Positions 9,308 through 17,892 of a DNA stretch of 64,000 nt are shown one piece after another. The translations under genes and the position numbers were made by a program. The notes under the pieces are model-generated. The model saw nothing but the letters and a program-made list of their open reading frames with translations. It was not told the origin of the DNA and did not search any database. Origin of the DNA: Rhodopirellula sp. SM50 (GTDB lineage: Bacteria; Planctomycetota; Planctomycetia; Pirellulales; Pirellulaceae); the NCBI RefSeq assembly GCF_002289565.1, contig NZ_NTFY01000064.1, positions 1-64,000 of the forward strand, in the 5' to 3' direction. Each line of letters opens with the position of its first letter. The stretch's first letter is position 1.

Positions 9308-10255
9308 ATGACAAACGCTTTCATCAGCTACGCTTCGGAAGACGCCATCTTTGCGGACTTGGCGAGAATGAAATTGCAAGAAGCCGGAATGGAGGTCTGG
9401 CTCGATCAGGGCGCGCTACGGGTTGGAGACGAATGGCGACGAGCGATCGATGATGGTATCTCGTCGTGTGATGTCTTCTTGGTAGTGATTTCGCCCAAGT
9501 CTTGTGACTCTCCCTACGTCACTTATGAATGGGCATTCGCACTTGGAAATGGGAAACGTGTCATTCCGCTTCTTCTAGAGGACGCTGTTTTACATCCCCG
9601 ACTTGACGTTTTGCAGTATCTGGATTTCCGCGACAGAAACGCATTCCCATGGAAATCGCTTATTCAGGAAGCCGCTGGCGCCCGTCAAAACGCTGGTGAC
9701 CAGTCGACGACGTACGTGCGAGACTTGACGGTCGAGCAGCTGAACCGACTCATCGACGGCGCGGTTTCGATGGCCGCAGCAACAGCAAAATCCGATTCGC
9801 CTCATTCTAGCGATCGTGATGTCTCAAAATTTACGAAGACTGCGGTCGACGCCCTCCAACACTCAAATGAGTCTTCACAAAACAAGCACTTAGGGCGCCA
9901 TATTCTTTGGGTCGACGACCGGCCGGACAATAACTCTTGGGAGCGAAATGCATTTGAAGCAGTCGGTTTTCGGTTCTCATTGGCACTTTCGACTGACGAG
10001 GCCCTAAAGTTTGTTGCTAATGAACAATTCGCAGCAATCATTTCCGACATGGGACGAAAAGAGGGGGCCCAAGAAGGGTACGTTTTGCTCCGTGAGATTC
10101 GCAGTCGAGGTGACCAAACACCCTTCTTTATTTACGCGGGTTCCAATAAGCCGGAGCACAAAGAAGAAGCGTCTAAACGTGGTGCACAGGGATCAACCAA
10201 CGACCCACAGGAACTCTTTGAGATGCTGACGAAGATGCTCAGCGCTTGGGATTAA
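9308..10255 (+). CDS. TIR-receiver (REC) fusion protein
   Basis: 315 residues. Residues 1-~135 are a compact TIR domain: NAFISYASED, MEVWLDQGALRVGDEW, CDVFLVVISPKS, and SPYVTYEWAFALGNG with Glu74 as candidate catalytic residue. A low-complexity linker (~135-195) leads to a receiver-like domain: HILWVDDRPDNN supplies the acidic pair, Asp247 in AIISDMGRKEG is at the phospho-acceptor position, and FFIYAGS is the fourth strand. It ends GAQGSTNDPQELFEMLTKML. The conserved lysine of a canonical receiver is not in its usual place, so phosphorylation is uncertain. The gene lies ~130 bp after the STAND gene on the same strand and may be co-expressed. Likely an effector gated by a receiver switch. Confidence 0.87.
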   Translation: MTNAFISYASEDAIFADLARMKLQEAGMEVWLDQGALRVGDEWRRAIDDGISSCDVFLVVISPKSCDSPYVTYEWAFALGNGKRVIPLLLEDAVLHPRLDVLQYLDFRDRNAFPWKSLIQEAAGARQNAGDQSTTYVRDLTVEQLNRLIDGAVSMAAATAKSDSPHSSDRDVSKFTKTAVDALQHSNESSQNKHLGRHILWVDDRPDNNSWERNAFEAVGFRFSLALSTDEALKFVANEQFAAIISDMGRKEGAQEGYVLLREIRSRGDQTPFFIYAGSNKPEHKEEASKRGAQGSTNDPQELFEMLTKMLSAWD

Positions 10256-10520
10256 AACGCACTCGTTGATTGCGTTTTCCGCTTGTGACGGCGAAATACT
10301 CGGAATGGTCGTCGTAGCTGCCTGCCAAACGGCTTTAGTCCTCGAATTCAGGTTTCCCGGCCAGCCTGGATCCAATCGCTCACCTTGATGATCGAGATCT
10401 GCGCGCCTCTGCGGTCGTTGACTCTCGGGTATATCTTTCCAGAATTTTGGCGGGCTGGACTCCTCCAATGCTAGTTCAAGCTCAGACCCCCAAAATTCTC
10501 TGAGTCAAACGGAACTAGCC

Positions 10521-10844
10521 ATGATCACCGCGACCGCCTCGGCAACGACCATTGAGTCGGTTTATGAACCTGTTTTGCAGGCACTCGAAAACCTTCTTGT
10601 GAGTGTCAGGTCCGAAAGCGTGGGCCGTGTCGCGTTGGAGCATGCGTTTTCCTTGCTTGAGACGCTGCCGCTATCTAGCAGTGAATACGGGGTCGCGAGA
10701 CTGCGATTGACCAACGCCAAGAACTACCTGACCGCGAACGAGCACGGAGCCGCGGCGTGGGAAATCCGAACAGTCATGCTTGCCTTGCGCGCAAATGTCG
10801 TCGACGGCCACCGCCAGTTGAAAGCCCTCCAGTGGACCGGCTGA
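10521..10844 (+). CDS. small protein of unknown family, copy A
   Basis: 107 residues, no recognised domain, predicted alpha-helical, no signal or membrane segment. Its segment LPLSSSEYGVARLRLTNA ... GAAAWEIRT is clearly related to a second small protein at 11825-12052, and the two flank the ARPP-1 gene. The ATG at 10521 is the only sensible start. It precedes the ARPP-1 gene by 69 bp on the same strand, so co-transcription is likely. The paired arrangement suggests an accessory or partner subunit for the ARPP-1 protein; function is unknown. Confidence 0.65.
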   Translation: MITATASATTIESVYEPVLQALENLLVSVRSESVGRVALEHAFSLLETLPLSSSEYGVARLRLTNAKNYLTANEHGAAAWEIRTVMLALRANVVDGHRQLKALQWTG

Positions 10845-10913
10845 GGCCGCAAGCTCCATTGCAGTCTCACTTCCTAACTCTTCAGATTCCAACGTTTTTT
10901 AAGGAGCTAAGTC

Positions 10914-11828
10914 ATGTCTGTTTCTTTACCATCAATCAAAATGGGTGAACCGATCCGTCATGGAGTACTGTCAGTTTTTCCGCTGTTCATTGAAACCTCC
11001 AGCGAGGTTCCATATCGGCTATCGGATGAAGCCCTCGCGGATGAATCGATCGTCGTGACGGAAGTTTCCGAGCAAGGATCCGTTGCCGATCTGTTGGTCG
11101 AAAACAAAGGCGAACTCCGAGTTCTTTTTCTTGAGGGAGAAGAACTGGTCGGAGCCAAACAGAATCGTGTGCTCAACACATCCGTCCTCGTCGCGGCGCA
11201 TTCCAAAGTAAAAATCCCTGTCTCCTGCGTTGAGCAGGGACGCTGGCGGTTCAAATCTCGTTTCTTTGGGGCGAGCGGATCAAGTACGCCGTCGAAACTT
11301 CGTCGGGCACTCAAACGTTCGGTTTCGAAGTCGGTCAAGGAAGCTCGCGGTCACAAGTCCGATCAAGGCGAAGTTTGGAGTGAGGTAGCGGCTTTCAATT
11401 GCGTTCACGGAGTTGACTCTTCGACGCAAGCGATGGCAGACGCCTTTGGAACATACGAAGACAAGGTCAAGGAATATCATGACAAGCTCCAATATGTCGA
11501 CCATGCCAGCGGAATCGCAATCGCGATTGCCGGCCAAGTCGTCTCGGTGGATTTGTTCGATAAGTCTTCGACGTGTGAAAAGCTGTGGAAGCGGATGCTC
11601 TCGGGCGTCGTGATGGATGCGCTTGCCGCCGAAGAGCCAGCGGAAACAGCGGCACCACCCCCAGTCGAGCGATTGATCTCGACAGTGGGCGAACTGGATT
11701 GGCAACCGAGCGTCGCGGTGGGAGAAGGCGATGAATTTCGTGCCGAATCCAACGCAGGCGACCACGCCTCCGCCCTCGCTCTGGGCGGAACTGTCGTCCA
11801 CGCCAGTGTTCTTACGAATGTCGATTGA
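10914..11828 (+). CDS. ARPP-1 family domain protein
   Basis: 304 residues, preceded by a strong ribosome site (AAGGAG, 7 nt before the ATG). The N-terminal half carries the pattern I associate with the ARPP-1 family (ADP-ribosylglycohydrolase and rhodanese-phosphatase associated): VLSVFPLF, VVTEVSEQGSVADLLVEN, VLFLEGEELVGAKQNRVLNT and IPVSCVEQGRWRF. The dense run of invariant G, E, K, Q, N and R residues suggests an active or ligand-binding site, probably for an NAD/ADP-ribose-type compound, but the biochemistry is not established to my knowledge. Length is normal for the family. The final ~60 residues are variable. The stop overlaps the TTG start of the next small gene (TTGA), which implies translational coupling. 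Confidence 0.75.
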   Translation: MSVSLPSIKMGEPIRHGVLSVFPLFIETSSEVPYRLSDEALADESIVVTEVSEQGSVADLLVENKGELRVLFLEGEELVGAKQNRVLNTSVLVAAHSKVKIPVSCVEQGRWRFKSRFFGASGSSTPSKLRRALKRSVSKSVKEARGHKSDQGEVWSEVAAFNCVHGVDSSTQAMADAFGTYEDKVKEYHDKLQYVDHASGIAIAIAGQVVSVDLFDKSSTCEKLWKRMLSGVVMDALAAEEPAETAAPPPVERLISTVGELDWQPSVAVGEGDEFRAESNAGDHASALALGGTVVHASVLTNVD

Positions 11829-12052
11829 GTGGCTTCGCCAATGGATCGATACGGAAAGCCACCCGTTTGTTTGAATGCCTGCCCCTGGCTGCTGACGAAT
11901 TTGGATTGGCTCGAACTCGGCTGGCAAACGCTTTCCGCTATTCATCTGCAAACGAGTCGGGCGCATCGGCCTGGGAAATCCGCACGCTGTATCGTCAACT
12001 TCGAACGACGGCGGAGATGAAGACCGTCGAACCACGTCGAAGGTCGCGTTAG
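11825..12052 (+). CDS. small protein of unknown family, copy B (TTG start)
   Basis: 75 residues from a TTG that overlaps the stop of the ARPP-1 gene (TTGA). The segment LPLAADEFGLARTRLANA ... GASAWEIRT aligns with copy A at 10521-10844, so this is a real paralogue and not a random ORF. It is shorter, lacking ~35 N-terminal residues of copy A, and has a basic C-terminus. No ribosome site is seen, so translation probably depends on coupling. The sigma factor gene begins ~127 bp downstream. Function unknown. Confidence 0.6.
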   Translation: MSGFANGSIRKATRLFECLPLAADEFGLARTRLANAFRYSSANESGASAWEIRTLYRQLRTTAEMKTVEPRRRSR

Positions 12053-12179
12053 ACCTAGCAGGTGGATTCGGTCCTCCGGGATCGGATCCGCTTACTTGTC
12101 TTGCAACCGAATGTTTTCGATGATTGATGGATACCGAAAGACGAGCCCAGATGCGATGCAACACACAGGAGTCATTGCC

Positions 12180-12785
12180 TTGAACGAATCCCACAGTGTC
12201 AGCCGACTCATTGAGCAGCTTGAAGCAGGAGACTCTGCCGCAGCGAAAGAGATCTGGGACCGATTCCTGTATCGCATCATCGGATTGGCACGCAATCGGC
12301 TTCAAAAAATTCCCCGACGAGCATTTGACGAGGAAGACGTTGCCGTTTCGGCGTTCAATGCATTTTTCCAGGGCGTCGAAGAAGAACGATTCCAGCAACT
12401 CGAAGATCGTGACGACCTATGGCAAGTGCTGGCGATGCTGACCGAGCGCAAGGCCATCGGTGTGATGCGTCGTGAGCTTGCCGAAAAACGAGGCGGCGCA
12501 ATCAATCGGGGAGAGTCCGTCTTCGAAAACCTCATCGCTGAATCGACCGGTGCGAATGGCCTCCAAGGCGTCGCTGATCCCTCACCCCAAGTCATCGATG
12601 AATTCACAGATGGAGTTCGAGAGATGATCGAAACACTGTCGGACGAGACCGAACAACAAATTGCGATGCTAAAGCTGCAGGGGTTCACCAACAAGGAAAT
12701 CGCGGAAAAGATTGATATTTCCCTGCGTGCCGTGGAACGAAAGCTCAGTCTCATTCGAATGCAATGGGAGCGGTCGAGCGATTGA
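12180..12785 (+). CDS. ECF-type RNA polymerase sigma factor
   Basis: 201 residues from the TTG at 12180. That start is chosen because AGGAG at 12167-12171 sits 8 nt upstream and the product then begins with an N-E-S-H-S-V-S-R-L-I segment typical of planctomycete relatives; upstream in-frame ATGs at 12120 and 12156 are alternatives. Region 2-like helices run through AKEIWDRFLYRIIGLARNRL, RRAFDEEDVAVSAFNAFF and RDDLWQVLAMLTERKAI. Region 4 is the C-terminal helix-turn-helix LKLQGFTNKEIAEKIDIS. ECF-type factors of this group are often paired with a Ser/Thr kinase instead of an anti-sigma factor, and here the kinase-RyR gene follows after 59 bp. It may control the island. Confidence 0.9.
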   Translation: MNESHSVSRLIEQLEAGDSAAAKEIWDRFLYRIIGLARNRLQKIPRRAFDEEDVAVSAFNAFFQGVEEERFQQLEDRDDLWQVLAMLTERKAIGVMRRELAEKRGGAINRGESVFENLIAESTGANGLQGVADPSPQVIDEFTDGVREMIETLSDETEQQIAMLKLQGFTNKEIAEKIDISLRAVERKLSLIRMQWERSSD

Positions 12786-12844
12786 ACGACCGATTGGAGA
12801 CACAAATCGTTGTATAATCCCGCCAGGATTAGGGTAGATGATGC

Positions 12845-14419
12845 ATGATGAATCCAAGAGACGAATTCGGATTGACGCAATTGCGAGAGATCGACCGGAT
12901 CGCGGATCAGTTCGAGGACGCATGGCGACAAGGGCAGCATCCTCAGGTCGAGGAATGGCTGATCGCCCGAGATGATATTCGGGTCCCGTTGGAAGCTGAA
13001 TTAAAGAGAATTGAACGGGAAATGCAGATGGGAAACGACGGCGACATGACAAGGGATCAACCCGCTTTGCCAGACACCCTTTGCAGGCAGGCGAGTGATG
13101 ATTTGTCTTTTGATACAGGAGAATCGACGGATGAATCGCTGGTCGACGAATTCGAAACCATTTGGCGCAAGGAAAGCTCATTGAACGCAGAGAGTTTTGT
13201 TCGCCTCCGTTGCCCCGACAGCGACTCGAATACTTTTGAACGGATCATCTCGCGTGAGTCCGACTTGCGGAGTCAGCGATTCAAGGGAGAAATCGACTCG
13301 CGTTCCGCTGAGTCACTGCCGTCACATTTTGGTCGATACGAGGTGCGAGGCTTGATCTCAAAGGGTGGGTTCGGGGAAGTCTACAGCGCGCTGGATCCCA
13401 AGTTAGATCGAAAGGTCGCAATCAAGACGCCGCGGGTCGACCGCGCCGTGAACGAGTCGACCAGGCAAGACTTCGAGAATGAGGCCAAATTAATTTGCCG
13501 ATTGGAACATGCTAACATCCTGCCGGTCTACGACTACGGGATGTCCGATTTCGGACGACCATTCCTGGTGTGCAAGCTGATCGAGTCCGAAACCCTGGCC
13601 GAACGAATTGCCACGGGGCCGATCAGTTTTGCCGAGACCGTCAAGATCTGTTCGGCAGTCGCCGGCGCGTTGCATCACGCGCATCAATCGGGCGTCGTTC
13701 ACCGAGACGTCAAGCCGGCCAACATTCTTCTTGAGAGTGATGGTCATCCGTGGCTGACCGACTTTGGTTTAGGACTTGAATCTCCAAAAGTTCATTTGGA
13801 CCACGATCACTCCGGCACGCTGATGTTCTGGAGTCCGGAACAGGCATTGGGCAAAGGCCACTTGATTGACGGCAGAAGCGACATCTTTGCTCTCGGGATT
13901 GTGATGTACGTCATGCTTACCCGCGAGCATCCCTTCGAAGCAAACACAGACAAAGGCGTCTGGAAACGAATCACCGAAGCCGATGTGAAACCGCCCAGGC
14001 AGTGCAACGATCGGATTCCTCCGGAGTTAGAGGAAGTATGCCTGAAAGCCCTTCGCCGTGATCCGAAGGAACGATATTCTACCGCTGAAGATCTCGGACT
14101 TGCGCTCGAAGAAGTTGGCACCTATCAGCCTCAACCGATTGACGTTTCGCATATCGAGATTCCAAACGCGATCGCAGACCTCGTTGAGCGACTTGCGATC
14201 AATGTCCACGAAGTCTGGGCGAGCAAGCGCATTTCCGAAGGCTGGGTCGTCGGTCCAGCACGCAGCGACAGCAAGAAAACGCACCCCGACCTCGTACCCT
14301 TCGAGCAGTTGTCAAAGACTGAGCAAGATTACGATCGCGAGGTGGTGGAGTCGGTGCTGAAGGCCGCAATCGCACTCGGCAGCCGCATCGAGCCGCCACC
14401 TTCGGATTCAGCGGAGTAA
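12845..14419 (+). CDS. Ser/Thr protein kinase with C-terminal RyR domain
   Basis: 524 residues. An acidic N-terminal region of ~160 residues precedes a Hanks-type kinase: glycine loop ISKGGFGEVYS, lysine in KVAIKT, catalytic loop HRDVKPANILL at ~286, metal-binding TDFGLGL and activation-segment end FWSPEQA. All main catalytic residues are present. No membrane helix follows. Residues ~448-515 instead read VWASKRISEGWVVGP ... HPDLVPFEQLSKTEQDYD, which is a RyR (ryanodine receptor-type) domain. Bacterial RyR domains have been described in predicted nucleotide-signalling and conflict systems, where ligand binding is proposed. A cytoplasmic kinase switched by a small ligand is therefore plausible, by inference. 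The gene is linked to the sigma factor upstream. Confidence 0.88.
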   Translation: MMNPRDEFGLTQLREIDRIADQFEDAWRQGQHPQVEEWLIARDDIRVPLEAELKRIEREMQMGNDGDMTRDQPALPDTLCRQASDDLSFDTGESTDESLVDEFETIWRKESSLNAESFVRLRCPDSDSNTFERIISRESDLRSQRFKGEIDSRSAESLPSHFGRYEVRGLISKGGFGEVYSALDPKLDRKVAIKTPRVDRAVNESTRQDFENEAKLICRLEHANILPVYDYGMSDFGRPFLVCKLIESETLAERIATGPISFAETVKICSAVAGALHHAHQSGVVHRDVKPANILLESDGHPWLTDFGLGLESPKVHLDHDHSGTLMFWSPEQALGKGHLIDGRSDIFALGIVMYVMLTREHPFEANTDKGVWKRITEADVKPPRQCNDRIPPELEEVCLKALRRDPKERYSTAEDLGLALEEVGTYQPQPIDVSHIEIPNAIADLVERLAINVHEVWASKRISEGWVVGPARSDSKKTHPDLVPFEQLSKTEQDYDREVVESVLKAAIALGSRIEPPPSDSAE

Positions 14420-14517
14420 CCTTTCGTAGCAGAAAACCCTGAAAACTCTGCAGCGGAGCGATATCGGTGTTTGTGCCGAACCTGCGTCAGTCTGCAGGAG
14501 TTGGAGAACGCGCCACG

Positions 14518-15966
14518 ATGATTTCCAGTACAGATGACGATGACTCCAATCCCTCCGACGACAGTTTTCGCACTGTCGATCCTGAAGGTTCATCGGTCCT
14601 GTTTGAAACCATGGCTCATGCCATCCAGGAAGGCGGCTATGCGAGACGCGAATTTGAGGCCGGATTCCGGATTCATCACTATCGCATTCTGAGAGAACTG
14701 GGACGCGGAGGGATGGGGTCGGTCTACGTCGCCGAGCATGTGTATCTGAAGCAGCAAGTCGCGCTGAAAACTCTCCCTCCAGAAGCTACGACGTCACAAA
14801 TTGCGGCGGAAAGGTTTCTTCGAGAGGCGCAAGCACTCGCAGTATTGAGCGGCCCGAATGTGCTGCCAGTGCTCGACGCGTCGGTGTTTGAGGGCACGCC
14901 TTACTTCGTGACAGAGCTTTTGACCGGGAGCAGTCTAAAGTTGCATCTCGCCGAGTATGGAACGCTCACAATCAATCAGGCAATGGATCTGTTGGAGCAG
15001 ATCGGCGACCTTCTCGTCCGACAAGAAAAGGCGGGAATCCTGCATCGAGACATCAAGCCGTCCAACATTTTTCTTCGTGAAGACGGTAGCTTCTGCTTGA
15101 TCGACTATGGACTGGTCGGGTTCTCCGAAACCGGAGAGTCTCACTCGCTCGGTGGCGACGCCTGCACGGTAGCAGGCGAAATTCTAGGGACGCCAGTGTA
15201 CATGGCACCGGAACAGGCATTTCACCCCGAGCTTGTGGATCATCGCGCCGACCTTTTCGGGTTAGGCATTACGGCTTGGGAGTGTCTAACCGGAACGCGT
15301 CCAAGACACTTGAACAATGGTCTTCGCAGCGTTCTCGAGCAGGCAAAAGAGAACAACTTGCCGTCCGTTCGCGAATATCGACCGGAAGTGACCGAGGAGC
15401 TTTCCAAAATCTTGGAGTCGCTGACGGAAACTGACGTTGAAGATCGCTACGCGAACGCTGAGCAATTCGTCCGAGACCTGGAGCAATATCGTTACGGGCG
15501 GCGGCGGCCATATGGCGCAACGAAGGGTTCTGCGTTCATCGCGATCCCATTTCACGCCTCGTTCGACACCATGTATGAGTTTCTTCAAGACGTTTGTGGC
15601 GAGGCGCATTTGGCAGCGCGACGCGTCGACCGCGCACCGAGCATGACCGACATCTGGAACCAAATTGACCAAGAAATCCAACTTGCTACGGTCACCATCG
15701 CAGTCTTCACTCGAGAACGCTGGCGCGCGTCACCCAATGCCAATGTGCTAACCGAAGCGGCCCATGCACGAGCCCTCAATCGCCCACTGATTGTCTTGAC
15801 GACTGATCGAGCCGAGAAGCTGCCCTTCGATTGGCGAAATTTGCCGGTGATTCGGTATCGAAATACGCCCAAGGGTTTGAAAAAACTGCGAGATGAATTG
15901 CTGCCGCGCCTTCGACAGCATTTGCGTCAACATCGTTCTGAGTCTCGAACTCTTCCAGTCGATTGA
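14518..15966 (+). CDS. Ser/Thr protein kinase with C-terminal TIR-like domain
   Basis: About 482 residues from the ATG at 14518 (GGAG lies upstream; an in-frame GTG at 14467 is possible). The kinase spans ~50-330: [39 protein letters not shown] (DYG instead of DFG) and YMAPEQA. From ~336 to 470 comes an alpha/beta domain starting FIAIPFHASFD, with I-D-Q-E-I, TVTIAVFT, NANVLTEAAHARALNRP and AEKLPFDWRNLPVIRY. These fit the TIR-like nucleotide-binding fold that in relatives reads N-P-N-V-x-x-E-x-G; a Glu is kept at that place. So this kinase probably carries its own nucleotide-processing or nucleotide-sensing module. No membrane segment. Same strand, 98 bp after the kinase-RyR gene. Confidence 0.85.
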   Translation: MISSTDDDDSNPSDDSFRTVDPEGSSVLFETMAHAIQEGGYARREFEAGFRIHHYRILRELGRGGMGSVYVAEHVYLKQQVALKTLPPEATTSQIAAERFLREAQALAVLSGPNVLPVLDASVFEGTPYFVTELLTGSSLKLHLAEYGTLTINQAMDLLEQIGDLLVRQEKAGILHRDIKPSNIFLREDGSFCLIDYGLVGFSETGESHSLGGDACTVAGEILGTPVYMAPEQAFHPELVDHRADLFGLGITAWECLTGTRPRHLNNGLRSVLEQAKENNLPSVREYRPEVTEELSKILESLTETDVEDRYANAEQFVRDLEQYRYGRRRPYGATKGSAFIAIPFHASFDTMYEFLQDVCGEAHLAARRVDRAPSMTDIWNQIDQEIQLATVTIAVFTRERWRASPNANVLTEAAHARALNRPLIVLTTDRAEKLPFDWRNLPVIRYRNTPKGLKKLRDELLPRLRQHLRQHRSESRTLPVD

Positions 15967-16150
15967 GTGCAATGTCAACGAAACCACTAGTCGGCAGCAA
16001 CTTGGGTCTCGGATTGGGTTGGAATCTATTTGTTCCCAGCCTACCGTTGATTTCGCGGAGAGTAACGAATCACTGATAGGCGACGAGTGCAATCTTCGCG
16101 ACCGATCACCTACGCCTGTGCGACGCATTTTCCACCATCAAAATGAAGTT

Positions 16151-17782
16151 GTGAGTCGACAAATGTTTTTGCGATCGAATCGATTGAATCAAAATTTCCA
16201 CCTTCCCAAGGGACATATCACGGTCGGTCGATCTCCAGACTGCCAAATCATTTTGGAACCCCAGGAAGTCAGCAAGCAGCATCTGCAAATTCGATGCACC
16301 GACGACCTGGTTGAGGTCAAGGATCTTGGTCGGAACCCGACGAAGATCAACCAGAAGGCGATCGATGGACTCGGCTGGGTCGCCCTGAAGCATCACGATC
16401 TCATCGACATTTGCGGTTTCGACTTTCGACTGCTGATGGAGGACGAGCCTTCTGGTGTTTCCGGATCTTGCATTGTTGAAAACGGTGGCAGTGATTCCGC
16501 ACTGAGCAGTCGTTCGAGATCGATTTCGCTTTCACAAATCGGGCTAACTGAATCACGGCAGTTCACTCAACTGCGTGCGTTGCTTGCGATGGCGAATACA
16601 TTGCGAGATGTTCTGAAAACCGAAGACGTCTTGGAACGCGCCGTCTCAATTCTGTTTGAGATTCTGCCAGGCATTGATCGTGCGGCGATATGTTTTATCA
16701 ATGAAGACAAAGTCTTACAGCCCAAGTGGTGGGGCGTACGCGAGCGGCGGTCAGACGAAACGATCCGTGTGAGTCAAAATATCGGACGACACGTGGCGGA
16801 GACAGCGGAGGCGGTGATCACTTCCGATGCGATGGAGGACTTCGGTGACGCCCAAAGCGTCTATGCGGCTTCGATGCGCTCCGTCATGTGTTGCCCCCTG
16901 GTCGACCCCGGAGATGAGGTCTTCGGGATGATCCACGTCGATTCCAACGTCCCGAACATGTTCAATCAAATTGATTTGGAAGTGCTTGCGGCCGTCGCGT
17001 TGCAGATCGGGCTGGCAATCAATTGTTCTAGATTGCATTCGATCGCCCTGGCTGATGAATTACTTCGCAAGGACATTCAGCGGGCTCGAGACGTTCAACA
17101 CCGCTACCTACCGACCGCGCCACCCGCGGTTGATGGCTTTGAACTTGCAGGATTCTACCGAGCAGCTTACGACGTGGGTGGTGACTATTACGACTACGCC
17201 CGGCTTCCAGATGGACGCCTTGCCATCGTGCTCGGAGATGTAGTCGGCAAAGGTGTCCCTGCGGCGCTCACGATGGTGCGGATTGCTACAGAGACTCGGG
17301 CTGGGCTCGAAGTGTGCAAGTCTCCTAGTGAGTTGCTGGCTCGTCTCAATCTTCGACTGCAGGACGATTTCATTACTCTGGTGGCAATGTTCTTGGATCC
17401 TGCAACCTCGAAGATCACACTCAGCAACGCGGGACACGAACCGCCGATGTTAAGGTCAGTCGATGGGACAGTGAAGCCGATCGGATTCGATCTATCCGGA
17501 TGCCCAATCGGCGTTCTTGAAGATGGGGACTATCAAAATACCCAGCTCGTTCTGGCACCAGGCGAAAGTTTGCTCGTCTTCAGCGATGGTTTTCCGGACG
17601 CGGAGCAAAGAGGGAGCGAGCAACGCTTTGGCAGCGATGCGATTTCGCAAATTCTGGGCAATGTGAATGGTCCGGCGTCTCAAATCATCGAAACCATTGT
17701 GGCAAAGGTAGATCGTTTTACCGAAGACAGTCCACAATTCGATGATATGTGCATGGTTTGCTTGAGAAGGACGCCCGCATAA
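16151..17782 (+). CDS. FHA-GAF-PP2C (SpoIIE/RsbU-type) Ser/Thr phosphatase
   Basis: About 543 residues from GTG 16151; ATG 16163 is equally possible, and the frame stays open upstream to 15893, overlapping the previous gene. An FHA domain comes first (~8-95; ITVGRSPDCQ, SKQHLQI, DLGRNPTKIN), which binds phosphothreonine peptides. A GAF domain follows (~140-295; AVSILFEILPGIDRAAICFI ... VAALQIGLAI). The C-terminal half is a SpoIIE/RsbU-type phosphatase, with the linker helix RARDVQHRYLP and the metal-binding motifs GGDYYDY, VLGDVVGKGVPAAL and VFSDGFPD. Such enzymes dephosphorylate STAS proteins or kinase targets. Next to two kinases and convergent with a STAS gene, it likely completes a phosphorylation switch. 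Confidence 0.9.
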   Translation: MSRQMFLRSNRLNQNFHLPKGHITVGRSPDCQIILEPQEVSKQHLQIRCTDDLVEVKDLGRNPTKINQKAIDGLGWVALKHHDLIDICGFDFRLLMEDEPSGVSGSCIVENGGSDSALSSRSRSISLSQIGLTESRQFTQLRALLAMANTLRDVLKTEDVLERAVSILFEILPGIDRAAICFINEDKVLQPKWWGVRERRSDETIRVSQNIGRHVAETAEAVITSDAMEDFGDAQSVYAASMRSVMCCPLVDPGDEVFGMIHVDSNVPNMFNQIDLEVLAAVALQIGLAINCSRLHSIALADELLRKDIQRARDVQHRYLPTAPPAVDGFELAGFYRAAYDVGGDYYDYARLPDGRLAIVLGDVVGKGVPAALTMVRIATETRAGLEVCKSPSELLARLNLRLQDDFITLVAMFLDPATSKITLSNAGHEPPMLRSVDGTVKPIGFDLSGCPIGVLEDGDYQNTQLVLAPGESLLVFSDGFPDAEQRGSEQRFGSDAISQILGNVNGPASQIIETIVAKVDRFTEDSPQFDDMCMVCLRRTPA

Positions 17783-17892
17783 TCCCTAGCGACTCCAACG
17801 ATCTGCCGGAGATGCCGTCTATCCACGATTTGTCGGCAGCTCGGCACAAGTCCCAGCGGCCTTCTCTAACCGAAACGTCAATGCGAAATACG

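Noticed and set aside
10193-10468. 91-codon minus-strand ORF after the TIR-receiver gene
   Set aside because: Overlaps the receiver end in antisense and lacks any motif.
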